Shown here in pieces: positions 1 to 6,342 of a stretch of 10,329 nt of DNA (its first letter is position 1; each line of letters begins with the position of its first letter). This DNA is from an uncultured Faecalibacterium sp. (GTDB taxonomy: Bacteria > Bacillota > Clostridia > Oscillospirales > Ruminococcaceae), in contig CALDLZ010000076.1 in assembly GCA_937915335.1 (NCBI GenBank), positions 1 through 10,329 on the forward strand. The letters are read 5' to 3'. Below the pieces are notes generated by a model, which was not told the DNA's origin, did not search any database, and worked only from the letters and a program-made list of their open reading frames with translations. A program made the position numbers and the translations under genes.

Positions 1-355
1 GATTCACCGGGCTCTCCTCGAGGATGGGGCAGTCCGTCAGCACGGAGCCCGGGGCGGCATGGAGCCCGCAGGCGGCAAACTTGTCGTTGTCCCGGCCGCT
101 CTTCACGCCGCACCAGTCGATGCTGCGCACAAGGGCCTCGGTGGGCAGGTTGATGGCAAACTGCCCGCTCTCTTTGATGAGGTGATGGCTGTACCGCTCG
201 GGCCGGACGCTGATGGATACCATGCTGGGCTGGGTGCAGATGGTGCCCGTCCAGCCGATGGTGATGAGGTTGGGGGTTTCCAGCCCGCCGCAGGAGACGA
301 GCACCGGCGGCTCGGGGTTCAAAAGGGTGCTGCCTTTCCAGCTCTGTTTGCTCAT
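1..355 (-). CDS. Flavin reductase-like (FMN-binding split barrel) protein, 5' part only
   Basis: The first 118 codons of a minus-strand gene are present and the rest lies beyond the window's left edge. The start ATG (355-353) overlaps the TGA of the glycosyltransferase gene in an ATGA arrangement, so the two are probably translationally coupled. The peptide begins MSKQSWKGSTLLNP and continues with PPVLVSCGG, NLITIGWTGTIC, PSMVSISVRPERYSH, LIKESGQFAINLP and DWCGVKSGRDNDKF. That order (ITIGW core, SISVRP strand, FAINLP, GxxSGRxxDKF) is characteristic of the flavin reductase-like/flavoredoxin family, which binds FMN in a split-barrel fold. The family can reduce flavin with NAD(P)H or serve as an electron-carrying flavoprotein. 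The substrate and partner cannot be told from this fragment. Confidence is good for the family and low for the role. Confidence 0.82.
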   Translation of the reverse strand, partial: MSKQSWKGSTLLNPEPPVLVSCGGLETPNLITIGWTGTICTQPSMVSISVRPERYSHHLIKESGQFAINLPTEALVRSIDWCGVKSGRDNDKFAACGLHAAPGSVLTDCPILEESPVN

Positions 356-1332
356 CCGTGATACTTCCTTTCGTAGGGGGCCCAGGTCCGCTCGCTGATG
401 ATGTAGCGGGGCCGGGCCTTGGTCTCCATATAAATTTTGCCGATGTATTCACCGATGACACCCAGACACACCAGCTGCACGCCGCCCACAAAGCAGACGA
501 TGCAGATGGTGGAGGCCCAGCCTGCCACCACGCTGCCCATAGCCGCCTGCACGATGGCCCAGATGACCCCGATGAAGCTGATGATGCTGACCACGATGCC
601 CGCCCCGGTGATGAGCCGGATGGGCTTGTTGGACAGACTGGTGATGCCATCGAAGGCCAGGGCCAGCATCTTGCTCAGGGGATAGTGGCTCTCGCCGGCC
701 AGACGCTCATGGCGCTCGTAAAGCACCTGCTCGCTCTTGAAGCCCACCAGCGGCACCATGCCGCGCAGGAAGATGTTGACCTCCTTATAGTCGGCAAAGC
801 TTTCCAGTACCCTGGTGCTGATGAGCCGGTAGTCGGCATGGTTGAACACGATATCCGCGCCCAGGGCGTTCATCAGGTGGTAGAAGCCCTCGGCGGTAAA
901 CCGCTTGAAGAAGGTGTCTGTGTCCCGGCGGCTGCGCACGCCGTAGACCACCTCGGCACCGTCCAGATACTTCTGCACCATTTCGTCCATGGCGTTGATG
1001 TCGTCCTGACCGTCGCAGTCGATGGAGATGGTGATATCACAGATGCCGCTGTGCAGCGCTTCCATCAGGCCCGCCAGCACGGCGTTCTGGTGGCCCCGGT
1101 TTCGGCTCTGGGAAATGCCGATGAAGTGCTCATCCTGCTTTGCGAAGTCGGAGATGAGCGCCCAAGTCTTATCCTTGGAGCCATCGTTGACGAACAGCAC
1201 CCGGCTCTTGTCACTGACAAGACCCTTTTCGGTCAGGGTGTGGATCTTTTGCAGGAACATGGGCGCTGTGATGGGCAGCACCTGTTCCTCATTGTAACAG
1301 GGAATCACGATCCAGAGAATTGGCTTAGACAT
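352..1332 (-). CDS. Family 2 glycosyltransferase, GtrB/DPM1-like, membrane-anchored
   Basis: A 326-residue protein. The N-terminal GT-A domain has the nucleotide-sugar signature IPCYNEEQVLP (residues 10-20), VNDGSKDKT (48-56), SQSRNRGHQNA and the metal-binding acidic cluster DCDGQDD (105-111). The GESHYPLSKMLALAFDGITSLS segment typical of GtrB/bactoprenol glucosyltransferases follows at about 213-234. Two hydrophobic helices lie near 240-262 and 272-295, and the tail KARPRYII is also typical. Family knowledge suggests transfer of a hexose from a UDP- or GDP-sugar to polyprenyl phosphate at the inner membrane face, feeding decoration of cell-surface glycans. The start follows AAGGAG, 12 nt from the ATG. 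It lies downstream of the Crp-like gene across a 69-bp gap with two hairpins, and its stop overlaps the start of the flavin reductase-like gene. The sugar and acceptor are unknown. Confidence 0.88.
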   Translation of the reverse strand: MSKPILWIVIPCYNEEQVLPITAPMFLQKIHTLTEKGLVSDKSRVLFVNDGSKDKTWALISDFAKQDEHFIGISQSRNRGHQNAVLAGLMEALHSGICDITISIDCDGQDDINAMDEMVQKYLDGAEVVYGVRSRRDTDTFFKRFTAEGFYHLMNALGADIVFNHADYRLISTRVLESFADYKEVNIFLRGMVPLVGFKSEQVLYERHERLAGESHYPLSKMLALAFDGITSLSNKPIRLITGAGIVVSIISFIGVIWAIVQAAMGSVVAGWASTICIVCFVGGVQLVCLGVIGEYIGKIYMETKARPRYIISERTWAPYERKYHG

Positions 1333-1356
1333 ATTTTGAAAAGTCTCCTTTTATTG

Positions 1357-1391
1357 GCTTCCCCTTGAGGGGAAGCTGTCGCGTTAGCGAC
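1357..1391. repeat. Tandem perfect hairpins, REP-like intergenic element
   Basis: Two adjacent perfect inverted repeats sit between the regulator and the glycosyltransferase: GCTTCCCC-TTGA-GGGGAAGC (1357-1376) and GTCGC-GTTA-GCGAC (1378-1391), separated by one base. Neither is followed by a good T-run in the minus direction, so this is a poor terminator. It looks like a dispersed palindromic repeat of the kind scattered between genes in gut Clostridia, or an RNA-stability element. Only one copy was seen in the window. Confidence 0.55.
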
Positions 1392-1401
1392 TGATGAAGT
1401 G

Positions 1402-2082
1402 TTACTGCACCATTTGCCGCAGGGCCTCCGGCTCCAGCAGTTTGAAACTGGAACGGTAGGTGTCCAACAGGCCGTCCCGCTGCATCAGGCTCAGCTCCCG
1501 GGAAAGGGCGCTGCGGTCGCAGTTGAGGTAATCGGCCAGCTGAATGCGGGAGAAGGGGATGGTAAAGGTCAGGCTGCCCTGCTGCTCGGCTTCGCTGAGC
1601 AGGTAGGCGCAGACCTTGGCCCGCAGGGTCTTCATCACCAGCAGATCCACCCGGCGGGAGAGCAGGAAATATTTATCGCTGATGGTTCGCACCAGATTCT
1701 GCAACAGGCGCTGGCGGGCGGCGGAGCCGTCGGGCTGCAGCAGCTTCTCATAGGGGAAAAGCAGCACCTCGCAGGGGAGGGAGACCACCACCGTTACCGG
1801 GCTGTCCAGACTGGAACCACCCAGCACGTCGCCGAACACGCCCCCCGGCCCCATGTGGGTGATGGGGATGCGTGCCCCGCCCGATGCCGGGCGGAAGGCT
1901 TCGATGCCGCCGGTCAGCACAATGCCCACCCGGCGGTTGGGGGCCCCGGCCTGTACCAGTGCTTCTCCCCGGCCATAGCTGCGGATGCTGGCCCCCAGCT
2001 CGCTCAGGAGCGGGCGTAGCTCTTCCAGCGGAATCCCGGCAAAAAGAGAGGTGGATTGTAACAGCGGAAGGTAATTTTCCAT
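1402..2082 (-). CDS. Crp/Fnr-family transcriptional regulator
   Basis: A 226-residue protein with an N-terminal cyclic-nucleotide-binding-like beta-roll (about residues 8-125) and a C-terminal winged helix-turn-helix. Beta-roll landmarks are LFAGIPLEELRPLL, GEALVQAGAPNRRVGIVLTGGIEAFR and GGVFGD. The HTH is recognised by IPFSRIQLADYLNCDRSALSREL followed by LSLMQRDGLLD, with the DRSALSREL recognition helix usual for this family. Only three cysteines are visible and there is no FNR-type N-terminal cysteine cluster, so an Fe-S sensor is unlikely. The ligand is unknown. The frame stays open upstream to 2424, but the promoter's -10 box lies at 2162-2167, so the first usable ATG is at 2082 and the protein begins MENYLPLL. 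It is divergent from the substrate-binding protein gene and plausibly controls it and/or itself through the dyads between them. Confidence 0.9.
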   Translation of the reverse strand: MENYLPLLQSTSLFAGIPLEELRPLLSELGASIRSYGRGEALVQAGAPNRRVGIVLTGGIEAFRPASGGARIPITHMGPGGVFGDVLGGSSLDSPVTVVVSLPCEVLLFPYEKLLQPDGSAARQRLLQNLVRTISDKYFLLSRRVDLLVMKTLRAKVCAYLLSEAEQQGSLTFTIPFSRIQLADYLNCDRSALSRELSLMQRDGLLDTYRSSFKLLEPEALRQMVQ

Positions 2083-2130
2083 AGCAATTCCGTGAGGTTT
2101 TCCCCGGGCCCTCACCGCCCTTCTGCAATT

Positions 2131-2148
2131 CCGTTGCGTGGGCAACGG
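2131..2148. promoter_or_regulatory. Perfect 18-bp dyad in the regulator's leader
   Basis: CCGTTGC-GTGG-GCAACGG, two perfect 7-bp arms around 4 bp, lies just downstream of the predicted start of transcription of the Crp/Fnr-like gene. The size and symmetry fit a dimeric regulator's operator, for example for autorepression. It could equally act as a small leader hairpin. No downstream T-run makes it a terminator. Confidence 0.55.
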
Positions 2149-2161
2149 TATTTTTAGCTCC

Positions 2162-2190
2162 ATTATAGTAAACTTGAGCGCGTAAAGCAA
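2162..2190 (-). promoter_or_regulatory. Promoter of the Crp/Fnr-like gene
   Basis: On the minus strand, TTGCTT (2190-2185), a 17-bp spacer and a perfect TATAAT (2167-2162) are present. Transcription should start near 2155, leaving a leader of about 70 nt before the ATG at 2082. The opposite strand carries an overlapping TATAGT (2164-2169), which could give weak divergent transcription toward the binding-protein gene, but no good -35 box accompanies it. Confidence 0.72.
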
Positions 2191-2193
2191 ATG

Positions 2194-2217
2194 ATTTTGC
2201 AAAATTTGCAAATTTTG
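2194..2217. promoter_or_regulatory. Overlapping AT-rich palindromes in the divergent promoter region
   Basis: CAAAATTTGCAAATTTTG (2200-2217) is a perfect 18-bp palindrome. It overlaps a second perfect palindrome, ATTTTGCAAAAT (2194-2205). Both lie just upstream of the regulator's -35 box and before the binding-protein gene, a position suited to an operator acting on either gene. The binding protein is unknown, and the neighbouring Crp/Fnr-like protein is the obvious candidate. Confidence 0.5.
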
Positions 2218-2233
2218 TTCATGGTTTGAACAA
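2215..2233. promoter_or_regulatory. 19-bp dyad upstream of the substrate-binding protein gene
   Basis: TTGTTCA-TGGTT-TGAACAA has perfect 7-bp arms with a 5-bp centre. It ends 7 bp before the SD (AGGAAGGA, 2241-2248) of the binding-protein gene and abuts the preceding palindrome. No clear -35/-10 pair was found for this gene; the best is a weak TTGCAA-16-CATGGT overlapping the dyad. This would fit a promoter that depends on, or is blocked by, a regulator bound here. Confidence 0.5.
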
Positions 2234-2257
2234 CAAAGAGAGGAAGGAATCCGTAAC

Positions 2258-3283
2258 ATGATGAAAAAACTGACCTCCCTGCTGCTGTCGGTGGTGCTGA
2301 TGTTCAGCCTGCTGGCCTGCGGGGCTTCCGCTGCCAAGAAGAACAGCGGTGTGCGCATTGCGGGCCTGAAGGGCCCCACCACCATGGGTCTGGTGAACCT
2401 GCTGGATATGGAGCGCAGCGGCACCGCCAGCCAGCACTACGACCTGCAGCTTTACGGTGCGGCGGACGAGATCGTGCCCAAGCTCATCAAGGGTGAGCTG
2501 GATATGGCCGCCATTCCCGCCAACCTGGCCGCGACCCTGTACCAGAAGACCAACGGCGGCATTCAGGTGATGGCTGTGAACACCCTGGGTGTGCTGTATG
2601 TGGTGGAAAAGGGTGACACTGTCCACAGCTTTGCCGACCTCAAGGGCCGCACCATTCTGTCTACCGGCAAGGGCACAACGCCGGAGTATGTCCTGCGCTA
2701 TCTGCTCACCAAGAATGGCCTGGACCCCGATAAGGATGTGAAGATCGAGTATTACAGCGAGGCCTCCGAGGTCACCGCCCAGATGGCCGCCACCAAGAAG
2801 GATGCCATCGCCGTTCTGCCCCAGCCCTATGTGACCGCTGCCCAGATGAAGGACAGCAGCCTGCGGGTGGCGCTGGATCTGACCAAAGAGTGGAACAAGG
2901 TCTGTGACACCCAGCTCATTACCGGTGTCACCGTGGTCCGCACCGAGTACGCCAAGGAGAACCCCGACATCGTGGCAAACTTCCTGCGGGATTATGAGAA
3001 GAGCATCAAGGCTGCCCAGACCGATATCTCCGGAACGGCAGCGCTGTGCGAGGAGACCGGCGTGGTGGCAGAGAAGGCCATTGCCCAGAAGGCTCTGCCT
3101 CAGTGTAATATCGTCTACCGTGTGGGTGACGAGATGAAGGCCGATGTCAACGCCTATCTGAAGGTACTGTACGATGCTTCCCCTGCCGCTGTGGGCGGCA
3201 AGCTGCCGGATTCCAACTTCTACTACACCAAAGCCACACCCGGTCAGGTGTTCTGGAAGACCGTGCAGAGAACGTTCCGGTAA
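2258..3283 (+). CDS. ABC transporter substrate-binding lipoprotein, NitT/TauT (SsuA/NMT1-like) class
   Basis: A 341-residue exported lipoprotein. It starts MMKKL, has a hydrophobic signal segment and the lipobox LLAC, so the acylated cysteine is residue 21. The mature part has the two-lobed periplasmic-binding-protein pattern of the NMT1/SsuA/TauA class: RIAGLKGPTTMGLV near the start, GELDMAAIPANLAATLY for the ligand cleft, FADLKGRTILSTGKGTTPEYVLRYLL, then IAVLPQPYVTAA and a helical C-terminus. Related proteins bind sulfonates, nitrate, thiamine precursors or other small organics. The substrate here cannot be read from sequence. The SD AGGAAGGA lies 9 nt before the ATG. Its likely partners are the permease at 4800 and the ATPase at 5569, separated from it by brnQ on the other strand. 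It is divergent from a Crp/Fnr-like regulator and is followed by a strong terminator. Confidence 0.88.
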   Translation: MMKKLTSLLLSVVLMFSLLACGASAAKKNSGVRIAGLKGPTTMGLVNLLDMERSGTASQHYDLQLYGAADEIVPKLIKGELDMAAIPANLAATLYQKTNGGIQVMAVNTLGVLYVVEKGDTVHSFADLKGRTILSTGKGTTPEYVLRYLLTKNGLDPDKDVKIEYYSEASEVTAQMAATKKDAIAVLPQPYVTAAQMKDSSLRVALDLTKEWNKVCDTQLITGVTVVRTEYAKENPDIVANFLRDYEKSIKAAQTDISGTAALCEETGVVAEKAIAQKALPQCNIVYRVGDEMKADVNAYLKVLYDASPAAVGGKLPDSNFYYTKATPGQVFWKTVQRTFR

Positions 3284-3298
3284 CTTCCGACAAAGAAA

Positions 3299-3333
3299 GG
3301 GGGCTGCTGTGCAGGCGCACAGCGGCCCCCTTT
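3299..3333. terminator. Bidirectional intrinsic terminator
   Basis: A 14-bp stem (3299-3312 with 3317-3330, loop AGGC, one G-U pair) is followed by TTTAATA on the plus strand. On the minus strand TTTCTTTGT follows the same stem. It lies between the convergent binding-protein and brnQ genes and should serve both. Confidence 0.85.
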
Positions 3334-3346
3334 AATATGGGAGAAG

Positions 3347-4624
3347 TCAATCGCGGGTGTACCGGACAGAAGCAGCTGTCCCGAACAGCAGCCCGGCCAA
3401 TGCGGGGATCACCCAGCCGAAGCCAAGAGACCCAAGGGGCAGGGCATTGGCAAAGGATGCCGTGGCGGGGATCGCCGCCAGAATGCTCTGCACCGCTGTA
3501 AGGGCGATGCAGGCCGCATAGATTCTGCGGTGCTGAAACCTTGCAGGCAGGAACGAGAGCAGGATCAGCACAATGGCCACCGGATAAATGGCGTTGAGCA
3601 CCGGTGTGGACAGCCGGATGATGCCCGCCAGCCCAAGGTTCGAGATCAGCATACTGGCGGCGGCAAAAAAGCCCGCGATGGCGGCATAGGAAATGCGGGG
3701 CAGCAAGGTGTGAAAATACTGGCTGACACCGGAAATGAGGCCCACGCAGGTGTTGAAGCAGGCAATCAGAAAAATGCCCGCCAGCAGCACCGTGCCGGTG
3801 CGGCCGAAAAGGGAAGTAGCCAAGGCGGAAAGCACCTCGGCACCGGTGGCACAGCCCGGGAAGGCTGCGCCGGTCAGCGCACCCAGATGGCCCAGCATGG
3901 CGTAGATGACCAGCAGAAGCCCGCCCGCCAGAAAACCTGCCCGGATGGTACCCTGCTCCACGGCTTTGGATTCGGTGACACCCTGGGCCTGAATGTTCAA
4001 GGCGATGACAGCCCCGAAGTTCAGTGCGGCAAGAGTGTCCATGGTCTGGTAGCCGTCAAGGATGCCTTGCGCCGCAGGTAGAGCAGCGTAGTCTGCTGCC
4101 GGGATCCCGTAACCTGCCGCGACCGGGTGGATCACGCACCCGGCAAATAGCACCACGATCAGAAAAATAAGCGTGGGGCAAAGCACCCGGCCCAGCCGCT
4201 CAGTGAGCTTTTCGGGCCTGAGCGCTACGAGGAACGCTGCCGCAAAAAACAGGATCGAATAAATCAATTGCAGCTGCCGTCCACTGCCCAGCAGGGGCAC
4301 GAACATCTCAAAGGAAGTGCTGGCCGTGCGGGGAATGGCAAGGCAAGGCCCAATGGAGAGATAGACCAGCAGGGTGAACACCTGCGCAAAGCGGGGATGC
4401 ACCCGCCCGGCCAGTGCGGGCAGGCCGTCGGTCCGGGCTACGGCCACCACGGCCAGCACCGGCAGACCGATGGCGCTGAGGACAAAGCCCGCAAATGCGG
4501 GCCAGAAATTGGTTCCGGCCTGGGCACCCAGGTGGGGCGGGAAGATCAGGTTCCCTGCCCCGAAGAACATAGAAAACAGGGTAAAGCCGACCAGAAGCAA
4601 TTTTTTTCCATGAAGTTTTTGCAT
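3347..4624 (-). CDS. brnQ: Branched-chain amino acid uptake carrier (LIVCS family)
   Basis: A 425-residue polytopic membrane protein of the BrnQ/LIVCS family, which imports leucine, isoleucine and valine with Na+ or H+. The hallmark near the N-terminus is LLLVGFTLFSMFFGAGNLIFPPHLG (GAGNLIFPP at 22-30). About 12 hydrophobic segments follow, with the typical RTASTSFEMFVPLLG, NTCVGLISGVSQYF and LNAIYPVAIVLILLSF regions, and the length is normal. The frame is open to 4693, but the promoter's -10 and -35 boxes fall inside that extension. The ATG at 4624 has an SD (AGAGGT) 7 nt upstream and gives the usual MQKLHGKKLL start. It interrupts an otherwise co-oriented ABC transporter gene set and has its own promoter and terminator, so it is probably an independent unit. 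Confidence 0.93.
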   Translation of the reverse strand: MQKLHGKKLLLVGFTLFSMFFGAGNLIFPPHLGAQAGTNFWPAFAGFVLSAIGLPVLAVVAVARTDGLPALAGRVHPRFAQVFTLLVYLSIGPCLAIPRTASTSFEMFVPLLGSGRQLQLIYSILFFAAAFLVALRPEKLTERLGRVLCPTLIFLIVVLFAGCVIHPVAAGYGIPAADYAALPAAQGILDGYQTMDTLAALNFGAVIALNIQAQGVTESKAVEQGTIRAGFLAGGLLLVIYAMLGHLGALTGAAFPGCATGAEVLSALATSLFGRTGTVLLAGIFLIACFNTCVGLISGVSQYFHTLLPRISYAAIAGFFAAASMLISNLGLAGIIRLSTPVLNAIYPVAIVLILLSFLPARFQHRRIYAACIALTAVQSILAAIPATASFANALPLGSLGFGWVIPALAGLLFGTAASVRYTRD

Positions 4625-4669
4625 GTACAAGACCTCTTTTCCGGACAGATGGCGAATGGGAATGGTTCC

Positions 4670-4698
4670 AGTGTAGTGTGAAAAGAAACTCATGTCAA
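4670..4698 (-). promoter_or_regulatory. brnQ promoter
   Basis: On the minus strand a perfect TTGACA (4698-4693) is followed by a 17-bp spacer and TACACT (4675-4670). This gives a leader of about 40 nt before the ATG at 4624. No attenuator or riboswitch structure is apparent in that short leader. Confidence 0.75.
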
Positions 4699-4717
4699 TA
4701 TGCTGAAAGATGAAGAA

Positions 4718-4746
4718 TTGTATTCTAAAACATGATGTGATATCTT
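4718..4746 (+). promoter_or_regulatory. Promoter of the permease-ATPase operon
   Basis: TTGTAT (4718-4723), a 17-bp spacer and TATCTT (4741-4746) preceded by TGA form an extended -10 promoter. A module covering 4717-4749 recurs at 6152-6184, upstream of the toxin-like gene, with 25 of 33 positions identical and the same spacing. The leader would be about 45 nt. The gene's SD is AGGAG (4787-4791), 8 nt from the ATG. Confidence 0.55.
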
Positions 4747-4799
4747 AAAAGAGAAAGAACGGAAAACAAAAAAATGGTGGAAATACAGGAGAAAACAAG

Positions 4800-5576
4800 A
4801 TGAAACAGAGTAAAAAACGCCGCACGGGAATGCTGGCGGCGGTGGTGTTCTGGCTGGTGGTATGGCAGGCCGCCGCTATGGCCATCGGGCAGGAGGTTTT
4901 TCTGGTATCGCCTGTTCAGGCGGTGGGCACGCTGGTGGAGCTGCTGCCCCAGGCTGATTTTTGGCAGCGGATCGGCTTCAGCACGGGGCATATCCTGCTG
5001 GGCTTTGCGCTGGGCGTGGTGGTCAGTGTTCTGCTGGCTGTGGCTGCCGAGCGCTGGGCCTGGGTGGATACCCTGCTGGCCCCGGTCATCCAGCTGGTCA
5101 AGGCCACGCCGGTGGCAAGCTTCATCATTCTGGCGCTGGTATGGGTCAGCGGCAAATCGCTCTCCATCCTCATCAGCTTTTTAATGGTCCTGCCGGTTCT
5201 GTACAGTGCCATGCGCACCGGCATCGAGAGTGCGGATGTGCAGCTTTTGGAGATGGCGCAGGTGTTCCACCTGCCTCTTTCCCGGCGGGTCAGAGCTGTC
5301 TGGCTGCCCGCCATCCTGCCCGCTTTCCGGCAGGGATGCAGCGTGGCACTGGGTATCTGCTGGAAGAGCGGCGTTGCGGCGGAGGTCATCGGCCTGCCCG
5401 ATGGCAGCATTGGCGATGCTCTCTACCGGGCAAAAATCACCCTTTCTACCGGGGAGCTCTTTGCCTGGACTTTTGTCATCATTCTATTGAGTGTAGGCTT
5501 TGAAAAGCTGTTCCTGGCCCTGCTGGATAAAGCCGTGGCCCGTGTATTGGGGGAGGATGTGACGAAAAATGATTAA
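4800..5576 (+). CDS. ABC transporter permease, SsuC/TauC-like
   Basis: A 258-residue inner-membrane permease of the binding-protein-dependent transport class, with about six hydrophobic segments starting at residues 11-30. The cytoplasmic EAA coupling loop that docks the ATPase is at about 151-170 (EMAQVFHLPLSRRVRAVWLP), preceded by the typical SILISFLMVLPVLYSAMRTGI and followed by GICWKSGVAAEVIGLPDGSIGDAL. Length and features match SsuC/TauC-type permeases. The ATG follows AGGAG at 8 nt. The gene overlaps the ATPase gene by 8 bp, so the two are an operon. No binding protein is adjacent; the lipoprotein gene at 2258-3283 is the natural partner. The substrate is unknown. Confidence 0.9.
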   Translation: MKQSKKRRTGMLAAVVFWLVVWQAAAMAIGQEVFLVSPVQAVGTLVELLPQADFWQRIGFSTGHILLGFALGVVVSVLLAVAAERWAWVDTLLAPVIQLVKATPVASFIILALVWVSGKSLSILISFLMVLPVLYSAMRTGIESADVQLLEMAQVFHLPLSRRVRAVWLPAILPAFRQGCSVALGICWKSGVAAEVIGLPDGSIGDALYRAKITLSTGELFAWTFVIILLSVGFEKLFLALLDKAVARVLGEDVTKND

Positions 5577-6147
5577 CAAACTGGAAATTTGCGGCCTGAC
5601 AAAACACTTTGGAGAAAAAACGCTCTTTGAAAACCTGAACCTGACCATCACGGAGCCTGCCATCCTCTGGGCTCCCAGCGGCTGGGGTAAGACGACGCTG
5701 CTCCGCATCCTGATGGGGCTGGAAACGCCCACCTCAGGCACCGTGCAGGGCGTGGGCCGGGTGGGGGCTGTCTTTCAGGAGGACAGGCTCTGCCCTCAGC
5801 TGACCGCCGTGCAGAACGTCGAATTGGTGCTGCCAGAGGGAAAAACACAATACAAAACGCAAATCGTATCAGATTTTCAACAGCTTGGATATGACGCGCA
5901 GGCCCTCGCCCTGCCTGTCCGGAAGCTTTCCGGCGGGCAGAAGCGCCGTGCAGCCCTGCTTCGTGCCCTCTGGGCCGAATGCGACACCCTGCTGCTGGAT
6001 GAACCATTCACCGGCATGGACCCCGCTACCATGAAAAAAGCCGCGACACTCTTAAAAGAGCGTCGCGGCGAACGTGCCGTTCTGCTGGCTACCCATGACC
6101 GGGAAGCCATTCAGGAATTGGGATGGCGGGTAGTAGAACTTGGATAA
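5569..6147 (+). CDS. ABC transporter ATP-binding protein, SsuB/TauB-like
   Basis: A 192-residue ATPase that powers the importer from the cytoplasmic side. All motifs are present: Walker A APSGWGKTT (35-43), Q-loop at Q70, signature LSGGQKRR (120-127), Walker B LLLDEP (141-146) with the D-loop following, and the switch histidine in ATHD (H176). The first Walker A position is Ala instead of the usual Gly, which some members of the class tolerate. The protein is short compared with the usual 240-260 residues and ends soon after the H-loop, lacking the C-terminal extension of SsuB. The start ATG lies inside the 3' end of the permease gene (8-bp overlap), with GGAGG about 12 nt upstream. No terminator was found after it, so readthrough toward the small gene at 6343 is possible. 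Confidence 0.9.
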   Translation: MINKLEICGLTKHFGEKTLFENLNLTITEPAILWAPSGWGKTTLLRILMGLETPTSGTVQGVGRVGAVFQEDRLCPQLTAVQNVELVLPEGKTQYKTQIVSDFQQLGYDAQALALPVRKLSGGQKRRAALLRALWAECDTLLLDEPFTGMDPATMKKAATLLKERRGERAVLLATHDREAIQELGWRVVELG

Positions 6148-6152
6148 ATTGA

Positions 6153-6181
6153 TTGTATTTTGTCGGAAGATATGATATCTT
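6153..6181 (+). promoter_or_regulatory. Putative promoter of the toxin-like gene, within a 15-bp palindrome
   Basis: TTGTAT (6153-6158), a 17-bp spacer and TATCTT (6176-6181) with an upstream TGA form an extended -10 promoter. The -10 is embedded in a perfect palindrome AAGATAT-G-ATATCTT (6167-6181), a likely operator. The module matches that at 4717-4749 upstream of the ABC permease. Transcription would begin near 6188, giving a leader of about 155 nt. Confidence 0.5.
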
Positions 6182-6187
6182 AAAGAT

Positions 6188-6342
6188 ACAGCTTTTCAGC
6201 TGTCATCAGGTGTTGCCTTAAACGTAGGCGGCTAAACGCTCCTTACCGAACCGCGAAGGTTTTACTTATTGGTAAACAGGCATCGGGAGGGCGGCTTTTT
6301 TGGGCGCACACTCCCGACGCTTCGGCGAAAGGAGGAATGCGC
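6188..6342 (+). promoter_or_regulatory. Long structured leader of the toxin-like mRNA
   Basis: The leader holds an anti-Shine-Dalgarno, CTCCTT (6239-6244), inside GCTCCTTAC (6238-6246), complementary to the toxin SD AAGGAG (6329-6334). Further stems are TTTAC/GTAAA (6261-6265 with 6272-6276), TCGGGAG/CTCCCGA (6283-6289 with 6311-6317), and CGC-TTCG-GCG (6318-6327) abutting the SD. Such structure before a 39-codon gene points to translational control. The folds were read by eye. Confidence 0.55.
6211..6246 (+). repeat. Left copy of an imperfect inverted repeat flanking the toxin-antitoxin locus
   Basis: This stretch of the leader is similar to the reverse complement of 6517-6550. The strongest part is CGGCTA, a 3-base bulge, then GCTCCTTAC, perfectly complementary to GTAAGGAGC and TAGCCG at 6517-6531. 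Toxin leader and antisense RNA therefore begin with related sequences. Confidence 0.6.

Noticed and set aside
358..1368. A long plus-strand open frame (336 codons) opposite the glycosyltransferase gene
   Set aside because: It is a shadow of a GC-rich gene: its His/Asp/Ala/Gly-rich translation has no domain pattern and no SD, and the minus-strand frame has clear family motifs.
2083..2424. Upstream extension of the Crp/Fnr-like frame to 2424
   Set aside because: The extension crosses the gene's own promoter (2162-2190) and the start of the divergent binding-protein gene, and the extra residues match no part of the family.
4625..4693. Start of brnQ at 4693
   Set aside because: The -10 and -35 boxes lie within this stretch, and the SD and family N-terminus fit the ATG at 4624.
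6283..6317. The TTTTTT at 6296-6301 as a terminator or attenuator in the toxin leader
   Set aside because: No stem ends directly before the T-run; the run is in the loop of the TCGGGAG/CTCCCGA hairpin.
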